A stretch of DNA of 64,000 nucleotides from Paragyromitra xinjiangensis (Eukaryota; Ascomycota; Pezizomycetes; Pezizales; Discinaceae), in contig JBCAMK010000003.1 in the NCBI GenBank assembly GCA_038503065.1, forward strand, positions 558,001 through 622,000. The letters are read 5' to 3'. The translations under genes and the position numbers were made by a program. Position 1 is the stretch's first letter, and each line of letters opens with the position of its first letter. Under the pieces are notes generated by a model. It saw nothing but the letters and a program-made list of their open reading frames with translations, was not told where the DNA came from and searched no databases. Below are positions 11,694 through 23,796 of this stretch, piece after piece.

Positions 11694-11752
11694 CCGTATT
11701 ATCTCGTACGGAGGGAACACGCCCGGGCCGGGGGTATTGGTAATTGGCCTGG
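11694..11752 (+). repeat. Left terminal inverted repeat of the transposon
   Basis: This 59-bp repeat is GC-rich near its centre and is identical to the right copy in inverted orientation. Just inside it, 11777-11792 holds TTAGGG-type repeats in tandem (GGTTAGGGTTAGGGTT). Confidence 0.93.
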
Positions 11753-12000
11753 GCCAAATCGATATTGGAATATAAAGGTTAGGGTTAGGGTTCAACTCCG
11801 CCAGTACTCCACCATGAGAATACCCCGAGCTCAACCAAAAACACTCCTAAATTCATGGGATCTTGGGGGTGCCTCGGCTAGTAGTGTTTATCGAAAGAAT
11901 TGATATTGATAGCGGGATCTGAGCTGAGATATACAGGCTCGTGAAGGTATTACTAGTAAAATACAATAAAAACAGTATTACAATGAAGCTATGGACCCAC

Positions 12001-13856
12001 CTACCCCCCAGCTTTCTGTGAGCATCCCCTTTTATTATGACCTTGCTGTTTACATATAGAACAGGTTATCTGGCGGCGTGGCTTCACAGGCAGTTGATTT
12101 GGTCCAGCATTCTTTTTCTTTTTCTTCCGTCTCCCAACCTGAAGTGTTGCCCCCTCTAACCCAACAAAAAACACATCTTTATTGTCATCCTCTTCTTCAC
12201 CTAGCTCAATTTCTTCTTTATCTTCTTCTTCAGCTCCAGCTGTTTCGGGTGAATCCAGGTCTCGCTCCCAGCTACCAATAATTAATTCTTCAGGTAGTAG
12301 CCCCTTCACGGACAATTCTGAATCACAAGAGCCATCAATTGGAAGGGTAAGACCAAGCCTACAAAAATAAATTAGTTAGTTACTTATTGCAGCTTAGTTA
12401 CTAGGGATAAATACCTTCGGAATGACCGTCTAATACTGTCTTTGTGTTTTTGTTCACCGAACTTCTCCCATGCACTCCCCACAGACCGAGTCAAAAGTAT
12501 TCTACGTAGCCCAACTGCAGATATTACACCATCCACTAAATCATCTTCTCCCTGATCCATCTTAGCCAGGATCTCTTCGCCTTCAAGTTGTACCAAATGA
12601 TATAGCTCGTCCTCCATTGCCGCCTTTAAACAGTCTTTAAAAGGCCGATTGACTGAAACATCTAATACTTGTATCAAACTTGTACAACCGCCTGGTATCA
12701 TAGCTGGTGTGATATTTGAATCAAGGAGAGTTTTTCGGACAGTAGGGGTTTTATGAAAGCTGGCCGCATCAAGTGAAATTAAACCAGGGGGGTTATGAAC
12801 TTGTGTACCAGTAGGAAGCCCAGTGGCTGTTGAAATTGGGCCAACATATGGGTTCTCTCTTTGCATAACAGGAAGTAGCTGCTCTTTAATCCATTTTAGG
12901 ATGATTTCCTCGTTGGCATAGCCTTCATCGTTGAATTTGACTGTGACACGCTCATCATATCGACTTGTTTCAGCTTCTGGCAGTTGCCCTTTACCTTTAA
13001 AAAGAATCCATGGCTTCAACATTACACCATCCCCAAGTACCGTTAATTGAATTGTGGCTTGTCGTTTGTCCCATCCACTTTTCTCTGCTTTCGCCCATAC
13101 AGTTTTGCTTCCTTTTTCTGCATATGTTCGACCGGACAAATACTCAAATGGTGCAGGAGTCTGGTCCATATTGCCTACTCGATGTAGTCTGTACCGGCCT
13201 GGGCCATCATCAGTTGATAGTGCAGTTTCACCAACCCGAAGCTGGGAATTCCGTCGAATAAATCGGAAGAACTCAAGAATTAAATTCAAATAGTCATGGG
13301 GGATTTTTTGAGCTCGATTGGTTGTAAATCTGATCGAGATGTCGTTCCGGGAAAGGAAGTTGGTGAACCAACCCAACGAGAACAAGAAATTTATCTCAGG
13401 TTCTCCTTCTTCAAGGTGGAGCTTTCGAAAGTACTCTCTGCTGCTTACTCGAAACCATCCCCGCCTAACTATTTCTCCCTTTGCTCTTTTCTCCAAAAAC
13501 CCCCGGTTCAGTTCAGCTTCCAAACTTGGCCATTTCGCCCTACTTGAACCCCCAACTACCATTCTTCGGTCTCCTGCTGCAGATTTAACAATAGCTTCTT
13601 CTCCATCGCGCCAACGAGATATTGTGCCTAGTGGGATCCCGCCAAAATACTGTGACACCTCCCGAATTGTAGGACAACGCATCTCATTTGAATCCCACTC
13701 ATATGGGATTGATGGGGTAGCCCAGTAGCTTAGGACTTGCAGCTTCTTTCTAGCTGTGAAGGACCGGCGGGCTTTGGTTTTTAGAGGTTGAGCAGGAAAA
13801 GCCCGTGGCTTTTTGTTGACCGTAAGTCGCTTTGGTCCTGGTCGCTGTGAAGGCAT
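12001..13856 (-). CDS. DDE transposase of the pogo/Fot1 family with zinc knuckle
   Basis: The transposase cuts and joins the ends of its own element. Exon 1 is 13856-12415 and exon 2 is 12358-12001, joined by a 56-bp intron (GTATTT donor, TTTGTAG acceptor), giving 599 residues. The N-terminal part has a helix-turn-helix (CPTIREVSQYFGGIPLGTIS, residues about 61-80) followed by a CENP-B-like segment (WPSLEAEL...FLEKRAKG). The catalytic triad is visible as NMDQTP (D231), SLDAASFHKT (D363) and QVLDVSVNRPFK (D399), a DD35D arrangement as in Fot1/pogo elements. The C-terminus has an acidic stretch, a poly-Lys run and a CCHC zinc knuckle (CSICKQQGHNKRGC) that adds nucleic-acid binding. All motifs are intact, so it may be active. 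Exon 2 beyond the intron is supported by in-frame joining only. Confidence 0.9.
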
Positions 13857-13998
13857 CGTGTTTCTGACCTCGAGAAAATACAGCCTGAGACCGAGACCCG
13901 AGTGTTGCTGAACTCAAGCTTTTGGTTTTGCTCAAAGCTGCATCGTCACCTCAAGCTCAAGTTGAACAGATCTCAACATCAACTCACCCTATCACGAT

Positions 13999-14057
13999 CC
14001 AGGCCAATTACCAATACCCCCGGCCCGGGCGTGTTCCCTCCGTACGAGATAATACGG
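13999..14057 (-). repeat. Right terminal inverted repeat of the transposon
   Basis: This repeat is the perfect inverted match of 11694-11752. The two ends diverge after GGCCTGG, where the left end continues GCCAAATC and the right end ATCGTGAT (read from its own outside). Confidence 0.93.
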
Positions 14058-14412
14058 TATTCACGGAAATGGGCAAAACACTCTTAATATGTTTTTCAAG
14101 AAAAGCCCATTCAAGATTCCTTCTATGAGTTTTTGTCAATTATGTAATCCTTTTTGCCCAGTTGCACATAATGCGAGTGATAATCTATGATCTCAAAATT
14201 AGAGTTGGTGCCCTTACGAACAGATCCCATGCTAGCTGCACAAACCTGATGATAGAATTACTTGAAGTCCTATAAGTAGCAGAAAATATTATTTGGAGAT
14301 CGGCGACATGACCGAGGGGGCCACAAATTTGCACAATTCCTTGGACCGTGGATTGCACAATCTCTAAATGTTGACAGCACGCCCCATATACTCGTCCAGT
14401 GTTCGGTGCATA

Positions 14413-15005
14413 CAGTGCCAAAAAGGGGGATGCGATTGGTACAGCATTTTTACAGTATTCTAAAAATCTTTGGGTTAATTCGCATGATCTTCTGGGATTT
14501 ATCAAGAAATGCAGTGACTCCAGAATTAATACAGAGCATTGGTGCAGACTACCTCCCGATCCAGAGGTGTAATTCCAAAATACCCCGCAGGTGTAAACTA
14601 CCCCCCTCCCACCACGTAGATACACAACATAACAAGATATTTATTTCATCATCATCACTATCATCACTACCAGTACATTCCATCAAATCTTGCTTGCCAG
14701 TTCAGCATGGTGACTCCGGGAACAGCGGGAATTTGAATCCTATACTCGTTTCAAGACCACAGCTGTGGACAGCATGTCCACTAGAGAGCAAGCAAAGTTG
14801 GATCTAGCGATTTCTTCCAGAAACGGCTTTTTTATTGCTTCACGATGTAGGATTTAATATTTCACTTAATGAATTGAGGGGTAGTTTACACCTCCGGGGT
14901 ATTTCGGAACCGTACCTTTAAGTCGGGAGACAGTCTGCACCTTTGCTCATTAATACAGCATTTTCTAAAAATACGGTAGTAGATCCACCCCATTTTTTGG
15001 TACTG
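14413..15005. mobile_element. 593-bp MITE, CAGTRCCAAAAAGGGG family
   Basis: The left end reads CAGTGCCAAAAAGGGGG and the right end, on the opposite strand, CAGTACCAAAAAATGGGG. TA flanks both sides (14411-14412 and 15006-15007). It has no coding capacity. The same end sequences bound the element at 39072-39706, so both look like non-autonomous members of one Tc1/mariner-type family. It lies 355 bp from the pogo element. Confidence 0.7.
14523..14960. repeat. Diverged inverted repeat inside the 14413 MITE
   Basis: Arms at about 14523-14605 and 14878-14960 are inverted copies of each other. Shared blocks include GGTGCAGACT, CTCCCGA, AAATACCCCG and AGGTGTAAACTACCCC. The arms are about 80 bp and differ at scattered positions. 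The spacer of about 270 bp contains two short hairpins near 14750-14790. Confidence 0.7.
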
Positions 15006-15855
15006 TACTCTAGGTAGAGCGAAACCAATCGCTTGGCGGCAGTAAATCTTGTGACACCAAGCAGGTAATTTATCTGACACCGTAAAAGCACGGCTACTAA
15101 ATCACCCACCCATCTACACAGCTATGCACCTCCGAAGTGTGCCATGGCGCCAGCTTAGGATCAGGGGAATCCTTTTCTGTCTTGCTACCTACTCCATTTC
15201 ACGGAAAAGTTGATTCCTAGTAGATAGATAGCCACCCACGATGCTCGAAAGATACAGAGAATTGCTGCCATATTCCCATGACCACGCGTGGAAGGCAGGA
15301 GTGAATTTGTGTTCCAAAAAGTTGCTGTGATGGAACGAGCGAATTATTCAACAATAAACTATGTACTCATTACTCACCGATTAAGAAGGTATTGAGTCGT
15401 TGAATACATTTGACATAGGTATTTAGGCGGCAGCGAAAGCAGTAATAAATGTGGGATAAGAGTTTTGTTGCGGTGATTACCTATGTACTGATAGATTGAA
15501 CGTCTCACAACCCTCCTTCGTTGCCACCCCGCCACCGCATAGAGCCGCGTTGCACACCAGAGCTACAAACATCACCCCTCAAGCTGTCTTACGATACTTA
15601 TCCTGTCTACGATAACATCAATCTCCATCACGAGCACTTGAGTTAGGGAGAGATCGATATATAGAGAGGTATATAGAGATAAAGCTTCTATACTTCCTGC
15701 TTCATACATCCCCCCACCCCACCAAATGGCATATTGACACTAATCATTGCAGGTAGATCAATCACCCTCCACAATCGAAATCACTCCCCCTCTTCTATAC
15801 CGCCAATCTAGACCATCCCTTCGCAATCACCCGAGCCATCTTGGCTCTCGCCCTA
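15006..15855. other. Promoter and leader region of the UBR1 gene
   Basis: This gene-free stretch lies upstream of the Ubr1 start. The last 300 bp are rich in C and T on the coding strand and poor in ATG, as is usual for fungal leaders. A possible leader intron acceptor (ATTGCAG, ending at 15752) is present, but no donor could be assigned. Confidence 0.4.
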
Positions 15856-18800
15856 ATGAAGCGCCCCATCCCCATAATCGCCTCCGGAGAATCCGAAGCC
15901 TACCTAATCCGGCGGCTAAGGGACGCACCCCGAGAACACAACTACCGCTACACTGAAAAGGCTCGCCTCTCGCTCCTCCATGACCTATTTTCTGCACTCG
16001 CCTGCAACAAGCGTGAATATCTTAATTATTTCTTTCCTCGAGGCCCACCAAACGTGAACGATACTTCCCCAGATGCGTGGAGTTTGTTGGCAGCGCAAGG
16101 AGCTGTAGAGGGTGCAGAATATAGCGAAGCTGCACGGGGAAAGCCATGTGGGCACATATTGAAAGCTGGAGAAGCTACATATCGTTGCAAGTATGTATCA
16201 TACCTTCTAAAGCTCGGCTGGCTAGATAATAATAAGGCTATAGGACTTGCTCACTTGACGAGACGTGTGTACTTTGTGCAAAGTGCTTTGAAGCGTCAGA
16301 TCATACTGGCCATGTCGTATACGTCAATATCACTCCAGGGAACAGTGGGTGTTGTGATTGTGGGGATCCGGAGGCGTGGAGGACGCCGGTAAAATGTGCC
16401 ATACACACCCAGCTGGTCGGCGGACTACCCCACAGCATGGATGCCGAGAACAGCGCAGAGCAGTTACCGGAAGATCTCGTTTTGGGGATCCGCAGCACAA
16501 TTGCTAGGGCTATAGACTACCTGTGCGATGTTGTGTCATGCTCTCCCGAACAACTGCGGCTTCAGAAGACTGAGGAGGCCATCAAGAAAGACAAGGAACA
16601 ATCGCGACTTACGACAAGATACTGCGAGCATGAGGATGATTCGGATAACGTGGAGTACGCACTGGTTCTTTGGAACGACGAAAAACATACCATTGATGAT
16701 GTTGAGCAGCAGGTTGCGCGTGCTTGCAAGCAGACGAAACAGTTTGGAAAGGAGCGGGCCCAGGAGACAGACTTTACGGGAAGGAGTATCGTAATTTATG
16801 AGTCTGATATCCAGAGGCTATTGAGGATATCCACAATCGTTGAGCAAATCAAGATCACTGTCACAATCAGGTCTGCGCGGGATACATTCAGGGAGCAGAT
16901 GTGTGGGACGATCATTGAGTGGCTTGGGGATATTGCGGGGTGTAGTGTTGGCAGGGACAATAATATACTCCGAACCATAATTTGCGAGGAGTTGCTTGGA
17001 GTATGGCGGGTTGGGTCGTTAGCTTCGAATACGGAGATAGGGAAGAAGGGACTCGATGACCATGCGCAAGAAGAGGATGAGCAAAATGCTGCCCATGGAA
17101 GGAGATTGACGGTCCCAATAGAGGTTGTAGTTGCTGTAGAGGCCGATGACATGGAAGTAGATGGGGATAGAGAAGGAGAAGGAGAGGAAGATGACGATGA
17201 CGATGTGGATATGGTTGGTATTACTGGTGCTAGGCGCGGTAGTAGGAGTCTTGGTGGAGAGACTGAAGATGATACATCAAATGCCCAACCCGTCCAGACA
17301 GCGGAAGAAACATCTTCGCCTGGCAGACCTGTAAATGCAGCCGAGGAGCCGGGCTACGAAGTTAATGAGGATGATGAGGATGAAGAAATGTCTGATGGGA
17401 TGCCAAAGATTCCACATACACCCGGGATACGCTCTTCGTGGAGACCTGGCCCACCGGCACCCCCGCATTGGCTAGAAAAGCCTACTGGATACATCACTCG
17501 ACATCCTTTACCCCCACATGAGGATCTGCGACAGCGGGTACGGCTGGATTGGCTGATATTGTTTGACCTCCGACTATGGAAGAAAGCCAGGGTCGATTTA
17601 CGAGATCTCTACATCAGCACAGTAGTAGCCATTCCCGAGTTCAAGCGAATTTTAGGCTTACGGTTTGCTGGACTTTACACTATCCTTAGCCAGCTATATC
17701 TTATCCCTGATCGAGAGCCTGATCATTCGATTATCAGTCTGTCTTTACAAATTTTAACCACACCTTCGATCACCGCAGAGGTTGTGAAACGAGGCAATTT
17801 CTTGACAAACTTGATGGCGATTCTGTATACTTTCTTGACGACCCGGCAAGTCGGCCATCCCCACGAAGTCAACAAAGAAGCGACCCTTGCGCTTGATACG
17901 GGCTCGCTGACGAACCGACGGATGTACCATTTTTTCACAGACATGCGGTACCTTCTTGGTTCTCCATATGTGCAGGAGAGTGTGCGGAGAGAAGAGAGAT
18001 ATCTGCTGCAGTTCTTAGATTTGGTACGGCTCCACCAAGGCATTTGCCCGAATGTAAGGGCAGTAGGTGAGCATGTGGAGTATGAAGCCGAAGCATGGAT
18101 CACTGCGGCGTTGATCACAAGAGAGATCAATAAATTGACTCGGCAATTCCCCGAAGCTTTCAAATGGAGCGACGGTGGCGACGGCGACAACAGCCTCCAG
18201 CGAGCCATTGCGACAGTTGCAAAATATACAATTGTGTCTTCTATGGGTTGGGAGCGGCACCGGTTCCAACAGATAGAGATCAAGTCTGACACAGATTTTA
18301 AGCAGCTAGGGGGGTTTGAGTTTGATACAGATCACCTAGGGAAACAGCGCTACTACCAGGTGGTCCGATTCGCAGTCGATAAACAGCCGATTAGTTTTCA
18401 TCATGCGCTCCATTATACGCTTTCTTGGTTAATTGAGTCCGGAAAGTCGATGCCTCTGGAAAAGTTGCGTGATCTTCTGATGCTTGATTGGGATTACGTC
18501 AAGCACGATGCTGGTCCTGATGCCCAAGTATGTGAGCCAGAAGATCTGGCAATCGCGATGTTCGACTACCCACTGCGAGTGTGCGTGTGGCTTGCACAGA
18601 TGAAAGCCAGCATGTGGGTCCGCAACGGCTTCAGCCTCAGGCACCAAATGCAGACATACAAAAACGTTTCCCAGCGCGACCTCACTCATAACCGAGACAT
18701 CTTTCTTCTGCAAACTGCACTAGTCACCATCAACCCCAGCCGGATGTTGGTGACGATGATCGACAGATTCAATCTGTGTCAGTGGATGCAAGGCAACTAC

Positions 18801-21800
18801 CACACTCCAGAAGGGTACGAGGAGATGCAAGTGCTAGATCTTGCAGAAGATTTCTTGCATTTATTAATTGTGCTGCTAAGCGATCGGCTCCCACTTATCT
18901 CGCTGCAAGAGGAACCAGATCTACAGGTGCTGAAGCTGAAGAGAGAAATAGCACATATCCTCTGCTTTAAGCCAATCCAGTTCTCAGAGTTGTGTAACCG
19001 CCTCCCAGAGAGACTGCATGACCATGACAAATTCCAGGACGTCCTGAGCGAGATGACGATTTACCGGCCACCAGATGGGCTTTCAGACTCGGGGACGTTC
19101 GAACTTAAGGATGAATTCCAGGGCGAGGTGGATCCGTATATCATGCAATTTTCGAAGAATCAGAGAGAGGAAACAGAGAGTAACTATTGCGCACGGATAT
19201 CGAAGAAAACCGGGCAGCCACAGTCGGAAGTTGTGTTCGAGCCGAAGTTGAGACAGATCAAGACTGGTGTGTTTTCAGATATTGCGGCATACACGAGGAC
19301 TCCGATATTTGCGCAAATCATTTACTATTCTCTGGCATATGCGTTGCGGTTCAAAACCTTCACACCGAGCATCCCGGAGAGTCGGGTTGAGACATTTTTG
19401 CAAGTTTGCCTACACCTTTGTCAGCTGGCTGTGGTTGAGGACATGAGTGTCGAGAACCGCGAGAATAATGATTCGTTCATTCTACATTCATTGAAGAAGA
19501 AAGCGAAGGATGTGTTCGAACTGTCCAACATGGAGTCGATCGACGTGGCCACCAATGAGAACGGGAATAGAACAATTGTGACTGTGCTTCATCTTTTGTC
19601 CGGGATAGAAAGCTTCAAATCATGTCATCCAAAAATCAACAACATACTCCGCCGAATGAGGCAGAAGAAACCAGCGGCCTTTGACGCAGCTGGTGGATGG
19701 GCGCAAGATATGGGGGAGAAAATGGACACGGAAGCCGAACAAACTAGTAAAGAGGCCGAAGTTGAGCGAAAAAAGTTACTAGCGAAAGAAAGGCAAGCGA
19801 AGATCATGGCACAAATGAAACAGCAGCAACAGAATTTCCTGAGTTCTGCCGGGTTTGACTTTGGAGAGACTGACTTTAGCGGGAGTGAGGATGAGGAGTA
19901 TATGGAAACTGAGGAAGAGCAAAAGAAGTGGTGGAAATACCCTACGGGTACATGTATACTTTGCCAGGAAGAGATGAACGACTCTCGACTTTACGGAACA
20001 TTAGCGTTGGTCACTGATACCAACATCTTGAGACAGACACCAATGCAGGATCCGGATTACGTTTACGAGGTTGCGAAGACGTCAGATAGTTTGGATCGCC
20101 CTGCTGATGAGATCAGGCCCTTCGGTGTGGCGAGTATGAACCGAGACTCTGTAAGGAAACTGGCTGCAGATGGATCAGAGGTAATTGCGAAGCGACAGGG
20201 CCTAGGTAAAGGATTTCCGCCAGGCTCTGTCAAGAGGGGCCCAGTGGCTGTTGGGTGCAGCCACATTATGCATTTCAGCTGCTTCGAGCATTACTATGAG
20301 TCTACTAGACGACGGCATCCACATCAAATTGCCAGGGCTCATCCGGAGAGGCTCGAACTGAAGGAATTTGTATGTCCACTCTGCAAGGCATTAGGAAACA
20401 CCTTCCTGCCAATTATCTGGAAGTCGAAGGAGGAGACATTGACAGGAGTCCTGCAACCCGCTGAAAATTTCGAAACCTGGCTCGGAGAGCAGATTGGACC
20501 CATGGTGAGTAGGTTGGAGAAAGTTGTGGAGAGTGGAGATGGGCAAGATAAGAACAGTATCGCGAAGAGTCAGGAGATATTCAGAGCCTATGGAACAACA
20601 TCAATGATTCAGCCTGTAGGAACAAAACTTCATCATCTCGCGACGATAAATATTGACTCAAAGATCCCGGAGATCACGGGGAGAGCAAGTCCGTCTTATA
20701 GCTTTGGGCTACCACAAGAGATTCCTCCGAGGCCACCCGTAGCCATCCCTTCCGTGCAGCAGACTGAGGTCGATGAGCTGCATAAGATATATCGGCGACT
20801 TAGGGACACCCTCGCGAGCAACAAAATATATTCGAGATTCGACACTGTTGACCCCTCTGGCCCATCTTTGACGTGCTGCGACTCATTGGCAAGGATTCTG
20901 GGATACTCAATCTCCGCCGTAGAGATCACCCAACGTGGTGTTGGCTCAGATCCCGGCTCAACACTGCTAGACAAAATTTCACAACAGGTGCTAACACATC
21001 TAAGGATCCTCTCGGAAACGGTATTTTCATACTTTTCCGTAGGGGGGCTACAAAATGGGGAGAATAATCAAACAATATACCAATTCAAGAGGATACAACA
21101 AACGCAAATGCAACAATTGTTTGTCGGACATCCACAGATTTGCGACGATATAACAAGACAGAGAGTCATGTCAACTGTAGAACCACTTCTAACCACCGAT
21201 TTGTTCGTCTTCTTGGCGGAATGCTCGGTGTGTCTAGTGCCAGCACTAAATCTTGACGTGAAGCATGTCCTCCGGCTCTGCTATGTAGCGGAGATTGTAA
21301 AAGCTACTCTTGCAATCAAAAGTTTTGGTCTGGAAAAACATATCCAGAAATGGGGTCGGCGAGGTGTTGAAAGCCTTGAGGGTATTCAAGAAGGCCAGAT
21401 ACCGTGTACCGAGCAACAACTTAATATCTTCCGAAAGTTCACTGACTTCCTCGGACGCTCCTACAGTCGTAACTGGCACAGTGATCTCTCCTCCACTAGT
21501 TTCCCCCTCGCAATCTTTCGCATTCTTGTCACGAAATACACCACACCTTTCCTCCGCAAGTCCACTATCCTCTTACATACCCGCTATGGTATCATCTTTC
21601 CCAACACCGGGTTCGAGGACCTCTTCGAAACCGAGGCCAGCAGACTTTCCAATGCGCTTGGGTTACCAGACTTTGACGAGGTCCTCATGTCTTGTCTTAG
21701 TGAAACACAAGATGGCGAATTTATGCGTGCCATGATTTCTGGATGGTGCCGACACTGGGCACACCAAGATTTGAACCTAACGCTATCACATCCCTCAATA

Positions 21801-22382
21801 TTTGAGCTAGTAGGGTTGCCGCTGCATTTCGATACACTCGTTGAGGAGGCGATGAAGAGGCGGTGCCCAAGCACAGGAAAGGACTTAACAGAACCGACAG
21901 TTTGCCTCTTTTGTGGGGAAGTGTTTTGTTCGCAGGCATTCTGCTGTACAGAGGACAACAAGGGCGGGTGTAATCAACATCTTCAGAAGTGAGTCTCCCT
22001 AGGGTATATGGACTGGTGAACCCTGAGAACGATAAGCTTACAATTTATTGGTAGATGTGGGAAAGATGTGGGGCTATTCATCAACATCAAGAAATGTTGC
22101 GTGTTGTACCTGCATAATGGGCATGGAAGTTTTGCGACGGCACCATATTTGGATAAGCATGGAGAAACAGATTGGGGCCTTAGGTATTTTTACACTTGTC
22201 CCCATCCGGGCGTTTTGGGATGCTATTTTCTAACCCGAGTCAGACGCAATCGACAATTATTCCTAAATCAGCGTCGATATGATGCGTTACTCCGTAATAC
22301 TTGGATTCAGCATGGGATTCCGTCTGTCATCTCGAGGAAACTTGAGGCAGAGATTAACAACGGCGGCTGGGAGACGATGTGA
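15856..22382 (+). CDS. UBR1: N-recognin E3 ubiquitin ligase, Ubr1 family
   Basis: Ubr1 binds destabilising N-termini of proteins and, with a Rad6-type E2, ubiquitinates them in the N-degron pathway. Exons are 15856-16190, 16244-21988, 22055-22183 and 22244-22382, giving 2115 residues, close to the family's usual length. The UBR box spans about residues 98-166 (CGHILKAGEATYRCK, then TCSLDETCVLCAKCF, HTGH, CCDCGD and CAIH), and intron 1 splits it. An acidic stretch lies near residues 350-440. The RING-H2 domain runs from CILCQEE (C1349) to CPLCK (about 1489-1492) with the long insert typical of this family and the CSHIMHFSCFEHYY histidines. The C-terminal autoinhibitory part contains CLFCGEVFCS and the conserved FLNQRRYDALLRN and SRKLEAEINNGGWE motifs. 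The start was set at 15856 because an in-frame stop lies at 15754-15756 and no earlier ATG follows it. Confidence 0.95.
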
Positions 22383-23796
22383 TGTGTTTTTCACCCATTT
22401 ATTCTCTTTTTTTATGATGCGTTATAGGTTTGATTTGTGTAACGCATACTTCCCTTTTTCTCCTATACTTCCTCTTTTCGTTCTTTTATCATTGCTGAAT
22501 GGTTGCGTTTAATTTTTCTATGACATCAAGGTGACGGAGAATTCGTTCGTGGTATGATGGGATTGGGTTTTTATGATAAGACTTGGAAAACAGCTTCTCA
22601 GGAGCACGTGTATTAAGATAAGATGGGTATTTCTTGAAGTGACTTGTATGTGAGATAGTCGAGGTAGAAGAGTACAAAACCAAGAAAAATATAGCACCAA
22701 CGCAAAAGCAGTGCTTCACATGGTAATTGTTTTTTCTTTCTTCGCTTCCAAGACCCGCTGGCGCCCTCGATATACTCCGCTATACTCCGCCCCAGGAGAC
22801 TCCCGATTTCATCGAACAGGTCGGCAGATTTTAACCAAGGCACATTATTAGGCACGAGATTCCATACTATGCTAAAGCAAAATGGGTAATGCTTGTAAAG
22901 ATATTTCCTTTCACTCACTATAGCGGGGATCGACATCCCAATCAATGCCAAATAGATGCCATACCAGTACCAACAGCTCGAAATCAGAAAAGATCGGCAG
23001 AGAGAAAAAAAGCACCCCCCTTTCTAGTGTCCTAAGAGTAACGATACAACCGCCCTATAACTAGGGGGAGAGACGGGGGCGTAGTACCATGTTCCTATAA
23101 TGAGAGTACTCTTATAAGTGTGTTTAAGGATCTTCTTTACCAGGCAAATACAGATCCAGGCGATGTGATAAAAATCTTGGAGTTGTGTGCGGAGTGCGCA
23201 GTTTGTAATCATGTCTATCCAGCTTTCCCTTTCAGATGTAAAGGGTTCTCAGATATTCCCCACTTCCTAAAGACTAGCTACTTTGTAGCCCGCGAATCGA
23301 GAATTGCTAATAATCATTTTCGTTTCTCCAAGTTTAAACGATATACAATAGTGTATAAGTTATATCTCTGTTTTTTCTTTGTTGACATGGTCAAATATCT
23401 AAGTCTGGTCGACCAGCCCAGAAAAGCCCACCCTTTTCATTAACAGGCTGTCAGACAACTTAAAAGATGGCTCAGAGTAGGCATCGAATAAACCGTTATA
23501 GTCAAAAGATGATATAGGAAGCCACTCCCACGGGTCACGTGGACTCCACTTTCCGCATAAAACATTTGAGCTTTTGAATTTATTAAATTAATTAGTAAAG
23601 TCCATTCACGTGATCAAAGTATGTTAACATACAATATATGTCGCCAATAAGTACCAATTTTCGTGCCGGCTACATCCGTTCCCATATCGAGTCCTCGGAA
23701 TCAATCAGTCAATTAGTGACTCCAAACCCTCGGGCGATTGACCCTTGCACGCTATTTCCTTTGGAAAAAATTATTTTGATTTCTATTTCATGGGAA
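22383..23796. other. Intergenic region with one weak small frame
   Basis: This region lies between the convergent 3' ends of UBR1 (+) and the DUF6818-like gene (-). A minus-strand frame at 22951-22613 (112 residues, one possible C-terminal membrane helix, CYIFLGFVLFYLDYL) is the only candidate gene and has no family features. A short tandem copy of ATACTCCGCT occurs near 22770-22790. I would not annotate a gene here without transcript support. Confidence 0.4.

Larger units (their letters stand above)
11694..14057 (-). mobile_element. Pogo/Fot1-type DNA transposon, complete-looking
   Basis: This 2364-bp element is bounded by 59-bp terminal inverted repeats that match perfectly (11694-11752 and 13999-14057, both reading CCGTATTATCTCGTACGGAG from the outside) and is flanked by TA on both sides (11692-11693 and 14058-14059), the target duplication of the Tc1/mariner/pogo superfamily. 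It carries one transposase gene on the minus strand with no stop or frameshift. Identical ends and an intact gene point to recent insertion. A shorter, diverged relative lies at 61676-62080. Confidence 0.93.

Noticed and set aside
14700..14805. tRNA-like sequence on the minus strand
   Set aside because: It has a B-box-like block and hairpins, but the anticodon stem and acceptor do not pair; kept only as part of the MITE observation.
22613..22951. 112-codon minus-strand frame downstream of UBR1
   Set aside because: One hydrophobic stretch but no conserved motif, and it lies in a 3' intergenic region of biased composition.
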